This document shows positions 1 through 10,965 of a stretch of DNA of 64,000 nucleotides, one piece after another (position 1 is the stretch's first letter; every line of letters starts with the position of its first letter). Source of the DNA: Papio anubis. Its lineage: Eukaryota > Chordata > Mammalia > Primates > Cercopithecidae. The position numbers and the translations under genes are program-made. The stretch is taken from assembly GCF_008728515.1 (NCBI RefSeq), contig NC_044980.1, positions 62,245,590 through 62,309,589 of the forward strand. Direction: 5' to 3'. Below the pieces are notes generated by a model. The model had not been told where the DNA came from and made no database searches. It worked only from the letters and a program-made list of their open reading frames with translations.

Positions 1-459
1 TTCCCCTCTGTCCAAGTTTTCCTTCTGTTTCTCTCCTATCCAATAAATTTTATTATATAATTGTCAGTCATTTTTACATGTAAATATTGGAATTGTGTAA
101 GATATTTTTTCTTTGCCCAAGAATGTATCACATGGGTTTATACTTGATTCATTCCATCAATAAAAAGAGTATGGTTCAAGGATAATTTGGGGTGGTCCCA
201 CCCCTCTGTTTAAGTTGTTCATAGCTTCTTTTTCCTAGGTTGTTATATGTTAATTGTCCTATTCTGTCTTTCATCTAGAAAAAGATTTAGTTTAATAATA
301 TCACACCTGTTTTATTATTTAAGACTACATCACTTAGTTTGATGAGACAGGAATTTATAGTTTGTAAAGGTATAACACTATGATGCCATTTAGTTTCTTG
401 CCCCAATTTCTAGCAGCTTGGGATAATGTATCTATTACATTAAAATAGCTACACACCTT
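1..459. other. AT-rich DNA, nothing recognised
   Basis: No open frame of note, no Alu, L1 or LTR signature and no RNA gene was recognised here. It is ordinary AT-rich non-coding sequence leading into the pyrimidine tract. Confidence 0.5.
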
Positions 460-577
460 TCTCCCTCCCTACATCCCTCCCTCGGTCCCTCCCTCCCTTC
501 CTTCCTTTCTTCCTTCCTTCCACCATCTTTCCCTCCCTCCCTCTCTCTTTTCTTTTTCTTTTCTTTTTTTTTTTTTG
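460..577 (+). repeat. Polypyrimidine tract (CCCT/CCTT/TTTC)n
   Basis: About 118 bases almost purely C and T on the plus strand: blocks of ccctccct, then ccttcctt, then tttctttt, ending in a T run. The 69-residue minus-strand open frame over it (469-678) is only a purine tract read as Lys/Arg/Glu/Gly. Mirror-like polypyrimidine tracts of this kind can form triplex DNA under negative supercoiling; that is general knowledge, not shown here. Confidence 0.9.
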
Positions 578-1435
578 CTGAAAAATCTCCAGAAAAAAAC
601 TCTCATTCTTGAGTGATGCATTCCATTGTCTGAAGACTCAGTAAAAGAAGAAAACAGATGGTTATTTTTCTCCAACATTAGCTTTACAAAAAGAATGCCA
701 GTGGTGTTTGCACCAGCAGCAAAGTCAACTAACCCTCAATTATCTATTGTGGCCTTTTATTGGGCTCAGCAAAGCACACTGCACATTAAGGTGGCCATTT
801 AATAAAACTTAAACTACACAGATATTTCTAAAACAAAACGAAACAAAATAAACAAATCAGCAGAGCACTGCTAGATGTAATTGGTAAATTCAAATAAAAT
901 AAACATGTGCAATCAAAGTGAAATTAACATTTTAATTTTATCAAATTTTGTAGAAGCACTCAATTCTGGAAAAAATATATATTTTTCTCTCAGAATATAA
1001 AGAATACTAACTTACCTTTGCATAAATGGATTTTTTAACATACCACTACATTATGTGTATTGTATGTCCTTCACAATTGTTCCTTTTTTGTTATGGGTCT
1101 TATCTGAGTGAATATTCTCTATCACCACCATATATTTGAAATTAGAAAACCAAACCAGGCCCCAACCCCAACTTCACCCAATAATAATGCCCTGTTATTG
1201 GACAGATTTTTATATTTAACGAATATTTGAAAATGTCAGATATGATGAAACAAAACTGATTTGAGTCTATTTCAAGCGTCAAGTCAATATTCAATGAGAA
1301 GTGATAATTAGATATCGGACGTAAGCGTAACTATTAGTCACTAGCAACCTGTCCATATTTCTTTTTTTCTTTTGCTAGTTAGATAATTTTAACATCTAAC
1401 ACCACCAGCAGCATGGATATGCTTAATTAAATTCC
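578..1435. other. Single-copy DNA, nothing recognised
   Basis: No repeat family or coding signal recognised. The part around 680-800 is less AT-biased than its surroundings and contains no simple repeat. It is the kind of segment to inspect for cross-species conservation, but nothing in it proves function. Confidence 0.4.
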
Positions 1436-1439
1436 ATTA

Positions 1440-1560
1440 ATGCAAAAACATTATTTAGCACCAACTGTGTACTTGGCACTATTTTGTGATCATCATTCCT
1501 CAAAGATGAAGAATTATTTCTCTCTTCAAGGAGCATACATGAGCGCACAAGTGATAAAAC
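1440..1560 (-). mobile_element. L2-like LINE 3' end fragment
   Basis: The plus strand reads like the reverse of the L2 3' end: a run resembling 'agcaccaactgtgtacttggcac', followed by a stretch resembling 'tctcttcaaggagcatac'. The match is badly decayed, so family assignment is tentative. Confidence 0.45.
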
Positions 1561-1604
1561 ACATAATCAAATAAATACTGTATATGTAAAATAAATTCTA
1601 GTTT

Positions 1605-1860
1605 ACAGTTATTGAACCTATTATTTGTTGGGCACTATACTATGTTTCATGTATTTCAAGTTATTCAATGTCATAAAGAGTTTACATGGTAGAGATTATT
1701 AATATGTAAAATTTTTCACATGAGGAACCTGAAGCTCAGGAAAATAAATAACTTGCCCACAGTCATACAACTAGAAGAACAGAAATTCTACCCCATGATG
1801 TCTGACATCTTTGTTCTTGACCTGACACTTTAAGCATGAACCTTTTACCTATCAACCCTT
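1605..1860 (-). mobile_element. MIR SINE, reverse orientation
   Basis: The order of blocks matches an inverted MIR: a 'ttgggcactatactatg' block, a block like 'cacatgaggaacctgaagc', then 'acttgcccacagtcatacaact' and a 'gttcttgacc'-like end. These are the tRNA-derived and core parts of MIR read on the minus strand, about 25-30% diverged, as expected of this old family. Confidence 0.72.
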
Positions 1861-2569
1861 TTATGGTTTGTAAAGGCATAACCCAGTAATGCTTAATGAA
1901 ACACCACAAATGTAGTTATGTGTGATAGGGTATCAGTCATTGTGTAGGAGTTTAAAAGTTGTCATTATTAATCTCCTTGAATCTATGGATTTTTGTAGTT
2001 CTTTCTAAAATTCTACCTCATGACAACTTTGTCCTCAGAAAGAAGTTAGTAGTTTCTTCCAACCTGCCACTACAACTGCAGTTTTGAATAAAATGTTTAT
2101 TGCCATTTTCTTCTATTTCAATTTCACCTTTAACCAAAGAGTTATATAGAAGTGTATTTTGGGTTTGTAAATATATTAATAAATTGCCTTTTATTGTTCA
2201 TCTTAATTCCACTGTCAAGTATAGTCTTTATTATACAGATGATTTGACATTTGAGAGATTTATTTTGTGGCTTAGTTTGTCATCAATTTTTATAAGATTT
2301 CCTCATGAATGGGAAAAATTATTTTGATAATGGGGTGCAATACTCTAAAGATAAAGATGTATATGTCTTATTAATTTTTAATTTAAATCTTCTACAGTAC
2401 AAGTGTTTTTTGTCTGATAGAGGACTTAAAATATCCTACCCTAATATTGTAAATTTGTTAATTGCGCCTTATTATTCTGTCAGTTTCTATCCAATTAATA
2501 TTGAGAACTTATCATTTGTAGTAAATAAGCTCATATGTGTTAGAACTCCTTGGTGACATAGTTATTTTA
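1861..2569. other. AT-rich DNA, possibly decayed L1
   Basis: Two short plus-strand frames (75 and 83 codons, 2100-2556) exist, but their composition is what an AT-rich tract gives by chance. Because a likely reversed L1 piece follows immediately, this may be a more decayed part of the same element. No firm assignment. Confidence 0.3.
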
Positions 2570-2760
2570 TTATTGTAAAGTATTCCTCTTGATCTTTACT
2601 AATTGTGCCTTAAATTCTATTTTATCTCCCATTATTTTGCCACAATAGCTATTTTCCATACCTTTGTTTTCAGCATTTCTGAAATATAAGCAGAATTTAG
2701 CTGCATTTTAATCTGCCTATATTTTTGGGGGGCATTTTATTTGTATATTTCCCCTATCGT
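2570..2760 (-). mobile_element. Ancient L1 (L1M) ORF2 fragment
   Basis: The plus strand has the reverse complement of an L1 ORF2 segment recognisable from 'tgccttaaattctatttta' and the following 'ttgccacaatagctattttcc'. Decay is heavy and no reading frame is left. Confidence 0.45.
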
Positions 2761-2860
2761 TGCTATTTGTTGGGAGCAGAAGATCTGCATCAGAGGGCTA
2801 ACTTTCAGCTCTACTTGGCCAGAAGTCTTCTGTTGGGCTTTTGATGGTAGCTGGAAGTCA

Positions 2861-3107
2861 AGTATTCTATGTTACGCATCCCCAAAGAGTTAGTATTCTA
2901 TGTTACTGGTCCCCAGTGTGCTGATATTCCATGTTACTTACCCCCAGAAAACTAGTGTTCAGTGTTATTGACCCCTAGAATCCTGGTATGCCATTATTGC
3001 CCTTTAGTCTGTTGATATTCCATGTTATACATCCATAGAGCACTGGCCATTCATGTTACCCAACCCCAGAGCACTGGCCTTCCACGTTACCAGTCCCAAT
3101 GACATTG
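2861..3107 (+). repeat. Minisatellite, about 8 copies of a ~31-bp unit
   Basis: Units start at about 2861, 2892, 2924, 2954, 2986, 3015, 3046 and 3077, giving lengths of 29-32 bases. Each begins with a variant of 'agtattccatgttac', followed by 'cccc' and a 'agagcactg'-like end. Copies are diverged from one another; the last three share the 'gagcactgg' ending, which suggests stepwise amplification. I do not recognise the unit as part of a named repeat family. Confidence 0.85.
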
Positions 3108-4996
3108 GCAACCACAAGGTCTCGTGGTGCAGTTGAACAAAAGGTTATCCTACCACTTCATGGCACTGGATTTGTAGATGTCCCTGTAGAGAGAACCAGG
3201 GCTTTCCTGAAAATTTAGGGAGTTTGATTTGTAAAGTATGGCTGACAGAATGTAGCCAGTACTTTTTTTTTTCTAATAAATAGGAGAAAAACCAGTAACC
3301 TAGAATGAGGGAAAAATCATAACTGTACATGTCACCAAATGTAATTTTTTCAAAAGTCAAGGATAATGCAACCTGGAAAAAAACACAGAATTAGCTTATT
3401 TAGAGAAAGCAAATGTACCAATAGAGAAAACAAATGAATTGTAACCAGGAATGACTTACCTTACAAGACAATTTGAGATCACTTAAGGAACCTATGCCTG
3501 GGTGCTTTTCTCAGGAAGAACTGAAAATAAATGTTAGTGGTCTCCATAAAAGTTCTGCTTCATGGTTTGGCATCTTGAGAATTTACCCTGATGCCTGTGT
3601 GAGAGAAACTGTCCAACCCTATTAATCACTTCTCCTCAACCTAGTTTGCAATGATTACATTTTTAATATTTAAGGAAGTCTTCTTTCTAATTATAGCCTC
3701 CTGGCTTGATTGATGCAGAAGCATGGCAGTAAATCAAGTCAGCATGGTAACTCCATCCCAGGGCATGCTTAACCAAAAGTATCTTGTGAAGAACTCAATG
3801 TTCTCTTCTGTCTAACGTGCAACAGAATATGTGAAGTGGAACAACTGTTAATGAGCAGAAAAGTTTATTAAATACGAGTACTGTTTTAAATACGAAAGTG
3901 GATCTAGGAGTATTAGGTTTCCAATGTTAATATCCATGTAAGTACTGGTATGAAAGTATTTCTAGGTCAAATTAGTCCATGCAGCATACTTTGTGATGTT
4001 TTAAAGATCAGTGTACATGCCAGTAAACAAAACAGCAGAAAAGACAAGGCACAGTTCTGTAATGATTCTAAATTGTCCAAACTGGATGATGTTTGTTACT
4101 CATTCTAGTATCTTTTAAATCGAAATATTGAGGGCAATGTAATGACATCCTCACATCAATGACTTCCTAGATATGTGGTCTTTTTCTATATCAGCAAGGG
4201 AAATCTCATTTTATCTAAACCAGTGAGTCTTGATGTGCCTCAAATTTACTTACATTACAAATCAGGTAAAATTAGGAAAATGTAGTAAGTTTTTGATTTC
4301 TAAATCACTTCCTTGTTTATATATTCAGGTTATATATATTTCTTACTTTTGGGGTGTTCAAAATAATTTTGAAACATAGTAAAATGAAGACAGTACTTGG
4401 AAATTTTTAATGTGCTTTCTTAGTGTAAACAATAACTTATGAAACTCTGCATAATTTTTTTTTCTAATTTTTGGGTATTGTGAAATTTAAAACCCTGGAA
4501 TCATTGACTCAAGTCATTCTTTGGCAACAAAACTAGTTATTTCAGAGAGTAAGCAGATTAAGTGGTATTTTTAAGACTGGAAATAGTATTTCCAACATTC
4601 TTACGGAATAAAAAGTGGCATTTGATTAAAGTACACTTTATTTGAGTACACTGAAAGTGTTTTGTAGCTCTCCCCTCATCTACCCACTAGTTGTGCTCAA
4701 ACAAAAAAGGGGCAGATAAACGGGCCTAAAAGGAATTGAAGCCAAAGCAAGACACTTATGTCTTCAGAAAAAAATCAGTATTACATCATTTCCAAGGCAG
4801 TAAAAATGGAAGACTTTGAAGTGGCTGTGCCCTCAAGCATTTCTTCGGCTTGCTTACACCATGGGTAGTCTCTCTGAGATGATTCAGTTTGCCTTATGAG
4901 AAAAATATGTATGAAAAATTTGAGACACTTGTCCAAGTTGACAATTCACTCTCTTTGGAGGAATCAAGAAGTAAAACTCTTTAGCCAATATGAGGA

Positions 4997-4997
<1 letters not shown>
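3108..4997. other. Single-copy DNA, nothing recognised
   Basis: About 1.9 kb without a recognisable repeat, RNA gene or convincing exon. A 71-codon minus-strand frame at 3145-3360 has no recognisable motif. Composition is AT-rich and even. Confidence 0.4.

Positions 4998-5037
<40 letters not shown>
4998..5037 (+). repeat. (AC)n microsatellite, about 20 uninterrupted units
   Basis: A perfect AC run of about 40 bases. Runs this long and pure are typically length-polymorphic in primates. The Thr-His and Cys-Val open frames across it (4884-5150 minus, 4896-5081 plus) are artefacts of the repeat. Confidence 0.95.
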
Positions 5038-5039
<2 letters not shown>

Positions 5040-5073
5040 CACATTTTTAATTTTAAATGCGAATATACTATAA

Positions 5074-5259
5074 ATGAATGAGCACATACATAGGCACATC
5101 ACACACATTGATTCTTTTTTAAATTTGGATTTCTTTCCACATGTTGGCAAAATCCTTCACCTACCGGGGCTAAGAAACAACATCTTAGCTTTGGTGCTGG
5201 TCCTGATTTGGGCCATCGTCTGCATCCTGCTGGTCCTCACTGGGCTGGTTTTCCTATAA
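5074..5259 (+). other. Short open frame with one strongly hydrophobic segment
   Basis: A 61-codon frame whose C-terminal half (from about residue 32) reads as a Leu/Val/Ile-rich stretch near LALVLVLIWAIVCILLVL, long enough to span a membrane. The corresponding bases (about 5160-5260) are more GC-rich than the flanks. The N-terminal part runs through the edge of the AC repeat, so the start codon is not credible. It could be a scrap of a retrocopied membrane-protein gene or simply chance. I do not recognise a parent gene. Confidence 0.15.
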
Positions 5260-5605
5260 TAGTAATGTCTCTTCTATGAGGATGCTGATGACTGGAGCTT
5301 TTCAAGTCAATGTTTTTAGACTTGCTACCATGGCTGCTCTAGTTATGACTACTTTTTATCATTCATCTTCTTTGTGCATGTCATATGTTTGTATATTTGG
5401 ATAGTTTGAAAAAGATGTATAATCATCTTTTTGTCAGATAGCTTTTACACGTGGTGATCAATGCTGTGCTTTGCTAAACAGTTTTCTCTTCACCAGCTGT
5501 ACTGGGAATCTGTTTCCCTAGACTACACTTTCTCTTGGGCATCTTGGATTCCAAGTCAAGAAGAGTAAGATCTCCCTGTCCTTTAAAACATGGTGCCCTC
5601 TCTGG

Positions 5606-5609
<4 letters not shown>
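5260..5609. other. Single-copy DNA, nothing recognised
   Basis: No recognisable repeat or coding signal between the hydrophobic frame and the Alu. Confidence 0.4.
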
Positions 5610-5638
<29 letters not shown>

Positions 5639-5924
5639 GGAGACAGAGTCTCACTTTGTTGCCTGGGCTGGAGTGCAGTGGTGCAATCTTGGCTCACTGC
5701 AACCTCTGTCTCCCAGGTTCAAGTGATACTCATGCCTCACCCTCCTGAGTAGCTGGGATTGCAGGTGTGTGCCATCATCACCAGAATTTTTTTTTTTTTT
5801 TTTTGGTAGAGACAGGTTTTCACCATGTTGGCCAGGCTAGTCTCAAATTCCTGACCTCAAGTGATCTGCTTGCCTTGGCTTCCCAAAGTGCTGGGATTAC
5901 AGGCATGAGCCACTGTGCCCAGCC
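5610..5924 (-). mobile_element. Alu, near full length, older subfamily (AluS/J-like)
   Basis: Begins with a ~29-base T run (the reversed A tail) and continues through both monomers in reverse, with the internal A-rich linker seen as a T run near 5787-5804. It ends in 'gagccactgtgcccagcc', the reversed Alu 5' end. Many CpG sites have decayed to TpG or CpA. No clear target duplication was found. Confidence 0.95.
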
Positions 5925-6384
5925 TCCGTTACCTTTTAAGAGACCTCCCTGACCACTCATGATTCCTCTGTTAACACCAGCTACATATATTGGTAACTGC
6001 AAAGACTATACTGTATGTTATCTCATGGATTGTTTTCTAGATTCTAAGGTCTTTATGATTCCTCTAGGAACTGATAGTTATTTGCCGCTGTGATTTGAGA
6101 AGAGGTAGATTGTGGTAAACCTCTTCCAAATTAATTGTTTTCTAGGAAAGAACAGATCTCCCTAGCATCATGTTTGTACTATTTCCTCTTTAACTATATC
6201 AGTCCTTCATCCCATGGAGCTTCTGTGCAAGAGCTGTGACTTATATTCTAATTCTCTATCCTAGGATAAAAGCCTTTCTCTGCACTTTTAACTCTTTACT
6301 ATTGTACTTGCCACTGACACGATCTTCAGAATTTTTTTTTCATGTTTGAAGACACTTGCTTAGATTTGCCTTTTTTCCTTTTTA
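5925..6384. other. Single-copy DNA, nothing recognised
   Basis: No repeat family or exon recognised between the Alu and the following L1 fragment. Confidence 0.4.
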
Positions 6385-6690
6385 TTTGTCCAAATTTATG
6401 GGGTACAAATCTATGCATTGTATTACATGCATAGATTGTGCAGTGATCAAGTCAGGGCTTTTACGGTGTACATCATACCCATTAACCAATTTCTCATCAT
6501 CCTCCCCTCTGCCACGCTCTTACCCTTCTGAGTTTCCATTATCTATCATTCCACTGTTTACATACATATGAACACATTTTACACCATGCTCTTATGAGTG
6601 AGAACATGTGATATTTGTCTTTCTGTGCCTGGCTTGTTTCATTTAAGATAATGACCTTCACTTCCACCCATGTTTTGAAGGGGTCCTAAG
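6385..6690 (-). mobile_element. L1 3' UTR fragment (L1MA/MB-like)
   Basis: Plus-strand text 'tttatggggtacaaat' and later 'tatgagtgagaacatgtg' match the reverse of an L1 3' region of the older L1MA/L1MB type. No coding frame is retained. Confidence 0.75.
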
Positions 6691-7002
6691 AGCTTGTAAG
6701 TGTATTTCCTACAGCTGACAATAAAAAAGATTAAACAATTATCACATGAAAGAACTTTTAAGGACTCATGTATGTAAATTTAAGGAACAGGAACATTAGG
6801 ATGACCTTAAGATATGTTTACACATGAAAGTGTCCAAGCCTATAATACTTTATTATTTTAGCATTTACAGAGTACTTTTGCTAGGTACTTTGCTAACTTC
6901 TTGAGATTTAATGGTGAAATAGACATGGCTTTTGTCTGAAAGGAGGCTCAAAGGTTTGCCAAAGCTCCAAACCTCTGGAAAATAGACACTTTAAAACAAG
7001 TT

Positions 7003-7159
7003 GATGGGTGCAGCACACCAACATGGCACAAGTATACATATGTAACAAACCTGCACGTTATGCACATGTACCCTACAACTTAAAATATAATAATAATAAA
7101 TAAATAAAATAAAATAAAATAAAATAAAAATAAAAATCCAAAGGAAAAAAAAAAAAAAA
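7003..7159 (+). mobile_element. 5'-truncated L1PA 3' end with A-rich tail
   Basis: Begins 'gatgggtgcagcacaccaac', runs through 'atacatatgtaacaaacc' and 'gcacatgtaccctac', and ends in an (AATA/AAATA)n plus A-run tail (about 7086-7159). This is the extreme 3' UTR of a primate L1PA element, truncated to under 160 bases. No clear target duplication was identified. Confidence 0.92.
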
Positions 7160-8094
7160 CACAGGACCTAGATATAGTTAAACATAGGCAGTTAATATCT
7201 CATGGATGAGAAACATAAATAGGTCATTCAATATGATCTCATTTACTTTCTCCATACGTACACTACAGGTAGTTATCTTAGATAACTATAGCTGTTCTAC
7301 AGTTAGAAATTATGAAGCCAATAAAAATGTTTTAATTGCTGTTCTTTTGCATTTCATCTCAAAGCAACTTTAACTTGAACTCTTCAAGTGAGATTTCTTG
7401 TGGAGATACACCTGAGAAGAACTTGTGCACTGTGAACTTCCTCACGTTCATGCCCATTACTTGGTTGGCACCCCACGCTGAACTAGAAGGAGCCAATACA
7501 AGAAGCTCAGCATTCCTGGCACCCTACTGTTAAGTCCACGGGCCAGTCTGCAGGGGATGGAGAGTTTAGATTTAAATCAACCCAGCACAGGGCGTGGGGC
7601 CAGGGGAACAGAAGTAGTCCACATCAGCCATAGCAGTCTTCTGGCCGCCTGTGGCCCAGCCCTGAAAGCTTTTACCCAGTAAATTTTTTAAGCTTTCATT
7701 TTAGCTGCCTAGACAGATGTTCCAAATTTCTATCTGCTTCGTTTAGTGCAAGAACCAGGTAATGAGGAAGAGGCCAGTTCCAGTAAATGATCCCCAAGGC
7801 TACAGTTCTTTCTATTTGGGCAAATAGATGATAAAACCTGTACAGCATTCCACGAATGCTCAAAGTCAGTTTCTTCAGTGGAAATACACTTCAAATAACA
7901 AATGTTACAGCAATTGGCAGGGGTCTGCCTCACAGGAGGGTGGCACCTTTTATTTAAAAAGTCTTGTTTTTGTGAAAAACAAGAGGGGCCTCATTTATGA
8001 ATGCAAATGATGCCTTGCTTTTGTTTTACAAAATATTGAGAGATGGTATTAGATAGTATGATTGAATATCTGGCACACAACATGCACTTGCGCA
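7160..8094. other. Single-copy DNA with a GC-richer patch
   Basis: No repeat family recognised. The part at about 7430-7680 is distinctly more GC-rich than the flanks and free of simple repeats; the 65-codon frame at 7336-7533 shows no recognisable domain. A regulatory element is possible but is only an inference from composition. Confidence 0.35.
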
Positions 8095-8118
8095 TGCACA
8101 CACACGCACACACACACA
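8095..8118 (+). repeat. Interrupted (CA)n microsatellite
   Basis: A short CA run broken by a G, about 24 bases. Confidence 0.85.
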
Positions 8119-8947
8119 AACCCACGGCCAACCAATGTATATGTAAGCAAGTCAGAGACATACATTTTATACACTAGGATATTCAGTGCTTTAAGTTTAT
8201 GGAGATTGATGAAAAATATAAGTCATCCCCAAGTGAGGGAGTTTTCATAATTGATGGTTTTGGACTTCAGAGACCAAAATTGATCTTCTGATCCTTTGGT
8301 TGCCCAGGGTGGATGGGTAAATCATGCTCTGCTTTTATCTGACATTTGATACTGCCTTTACATATGACCTATCCCTGAGTGCTGGGACCTTGTGTCTTCC
8401 TACAAGTGCAAAATATGTACTCCTTGCAGGTTAAAATCAAGACCTTGGCTTCATTTTGAAAACAGCATGCACAAACCAATTATTTTAATGTTTCATATTT
8501 TCCACTTATGGTGATTATAACCTGTTTGGAACTTTGTTTTTAGACCAAGATAATTTTTAATAAATGGTCTGAAAGCTTCAAATCTGTTGACTTAATTATC
8601 AAAATCCATGTTCCTGTTAAAAAACTCAGGAGAACATTTTGATTATGGGGATGACTTAATAGATAATTAGGTAAAGTGATTTGGCAGAAGCAGCATAGTC
8701 AAGGCTCTTTTGCAAGGAAACTTGGCTCCACAGAAGGCAAAACTCTTCTACCAACAGGAACTTGTGCATAGACCTTTTCTTCTCACAGCTCTTTTCCTTT
8801 CTGAAATAAAGGGTGCATGAAATCCTGAGCAGGCAAATTAACTAGACAAAGCACTTAGAAGCTGAATTTAAGGTGCCAATGGAGACCACTGGAAAACTGT
8901 ATCGAGTGCTTTTAGTGAAAATTCTACCGATTAATGATGTAGTAATG
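8119..8947. other. Single-copy DNA, nothing recognised
   Basis: No repeat, RNA gene or exon was recognised here. Confidence 0.4.
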
Positions 8948-9286
8948 AAAATGTGGTATGTATATACCATGGAACACTGTGCAGCCATAAAAAATAAGGT
9001 AATCATGTGAGTGAATTAACACAGGAACAGAAAACTAACTTACAAGTGGGAGCTAAACATTGAGTACAGATGGACGTAAAGATGGCAACTATAGACACTG
9101 GGGGGACTACCAGAGTGTGTAGCGGGGGAGAAGGGTATAAGGGTTGAGAAACTACCTGTTGGGTACTACGCTCACTACCTGGGTGACAGGATGATTGTAC
9201 ACCAAACCTCAACATTATGCAATCTACCCATGTAACAAACCTGAACATGTAATCCCTGGACCTAAAATGAAAGTTGAAAAAAAAAG
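8948..9286 (+). mobile_element. L1 3' end: ORF2 C-terminus and 3' UTR (L1MA/L1PB-like)
   Basis: Starts in the ORF2 C-terminal coding region ('accatggaacactgtgcagc'), passes through 'acaagtgggagctaaac', and finishes in a 3' UTR ('acctgggtgacaggatgatt') with a short A tail. The ORF2 frame is broken, and the element is 5' truncated to about 340 bases. Confidence 0.9.
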
Positions 9287-9924
9287 TTTACTTGCCCAGT
9301 TGCAGGCCAACAGATGTAGTCTTATAACTGGCAAAGACTGTGAAGAAGGGCATGACATGAAGAATAAAGAGACAGGATGAATACAGGGTGAACATAATTC
9401 CCATGTCTTGATTTCAGATTAGACCTATCCATTGGTATGGGAAGTACATTATCCAGATCCATTCCCTTTGAAATTGTTCCAGAGATTTGCCCAGAGATAG
9501 TGGAAAATATCCCACAAACCCGCGGGTTGTTTTCTGAACACCTTACTTATTGACACAATGATCACATAAGTTATTCAAAATTTTGTCTCGGAAGAAGATA
9601 AAATTAGATGCAATGCTGAGATTCCACTGGACATGATGATAAGCATGGCCATAGTATTTGTGAAGAACTTGCTCAATGGACGAGGTGCCATATGATACAG
9701 GAGTGACTGATGGCTCTTCCACCATGTCTTTGTGTGAACAGAAAAAAAATATTATAATGTTGCAGTTTCCCATTCTTTTGACTCATGCTCCTGTCTAGCC
9801 AGCAGCAAGCTACCACAGGCAAACCTTGAAAGAAGAAAACAACCAAACTCAGGTTTTGGCATTTATGTTGCAGTCGTTTGTTAAACTTTTTTGAAGCAAT
9901 TTTTACTACTGAGAGTATCTACAG
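9287..9924. other. Single-copy DNA, nothing recognised
   Basis: No repeat family or coding signal recognised. A 76-codon minus-strand frame (9543-9773) has no recognisable motif and is judged a chance frame. Confidence 0.4.
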
Positions 9925-10240
9925 CAGTGACTTTCAACATACATCTCATTGTAACATCCCAGTGTGCAATAATTTGTGAGGTATGTCACAAGAAATATGC
10001 ATGGTATTTAAATGTGTAATACATCATTTTGCATAAATTCACTTGGATTCAAGGTTATTGGTATAATGATATAAGTCACACTTACTAGTATTGCAAAATG
10101 CTTTCTGGAAAAACAAAATGGGTTGGACCTTGGGAATCAGCTAATTTTATTTTTAAAATCTGGTTGAGTTGGACAGAGTGTCTTCCGTGCCATTGTGTCT
10201 CTTACCAGTGTTCCACCAGGGGAAAAAAATTGAGAATCTG
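9925..10240 (+). mobile_element. Possible decayed hAT-type DNA transposon
   Basis: The segment starts 'cagtgactttcaac' and ends 'attgagaatctg', which are imperfect inverted copies of each other and resemble the CAGTG..TTCTCAA termini of hAT-Charlie elements. No matching 8-bp flank was found, because an LTR starts directly at the right end. Family is unresolved. Confidence 0.3.
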
Positions 10241-10440
10241 TGTTCCACTTATCTATTGCTGCATAACAAACCACTCCAAAATGTAATGTCCTAAAACAAA
10301 AAAACATTCATTTTGCTTGTGAATCTGCAACTTGAGCAGGGCTCAGTGGGGATAGCTGTTTTTCTGCTCCCCTCAGAATCAACAGGGTCAGCTCTAAGGC
10401 TCAGGGCAGGAATCATCTGAATGCTTACTCACTCTCACAT
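10241..10440 (-). mobile_element. MLT1-like LTR (ERVL-MaLR), 3' part, reversed
   Basis: The plus strand reads 'tgttccacttatctattgct' then 'gcataacaaaccactcc', the reverse complement of the conserved 3' end of an MLT1-type LTR. It continues through the reversed 'gcagattcatgagcaaaa' region. LTR remnant only; no viral coding sequence. Confidence 0.68.
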
Positions 10441-10489
10441 CTAGGGAAGGTATGTGAGTTGTTGTGGCCAGGGGATGGACTGTGGCACA

Positions 10490-10965
10490 TTGTATTTTCC
10501 AAAAGTGGCCATAGCTAAATTCCTAGTCCCCCAGGCTCTTCCAGAACTTTGGCACTCACCTATCAAAATGTGGGGTGAATATTCCTTCCCTTTGATCCTG
10601 GGAAGGACGGTGAATACTCTGACCAATAATGTATGGCAGAAATCTTACCAGCCTTGACTTTAGAGGCTGGGCTGCAAAGGGTAACGTGACTTCCATTTGA
10701 AATTTCTCTCATGATGCTCAGTCCCCAAAGCCCAGGCCACATGAAGAGGACATTGGTAAGTGGCTGACAATCCAAGCTAAGTTATCAGCTAACAACTAGG
10801 ATCAACTATCTGACATGAGTAAAGAGTCTTCCCCTCACTCCAGCCTCGAGATTTGAACCTTCCTAAGCTGACGCCCTGTGGAGCTGAGATGAGCTACCTG
10901 CATCCTGCCCCAGAATCTTGTCCAAATTGCAGATGTCTGAGTAAAATAAGTAGATAACTGTAATA
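10490..10965 (+). mobile_element. MLT1-like LTR (ERVL-MaLR), forward
   Basis: Recognised by 'ttttccaaaagtggccatag', a 'ctctgaccaataatgtatgg' block, and a 3' part with 'gacgccctgtggagc' and 'tccaaattgcagatg'. Same broad family as the reversed copy just upstream, so the two lie back to back. No internal viral region is present. Confidence 0.62.

Noticed and set aside
2861..3107. Considered as a CRISPR-like array because of regularly spaced ~31-bp units
   Set aside because: The units are contiguous diverged tandem copies without unique spacers, in vertebrate DNA; it is a minisatellite.
4884..5150. Cys/Val-rich and Thr/His-rich frames
   Set aside because: Translations of the AC microsatellite.
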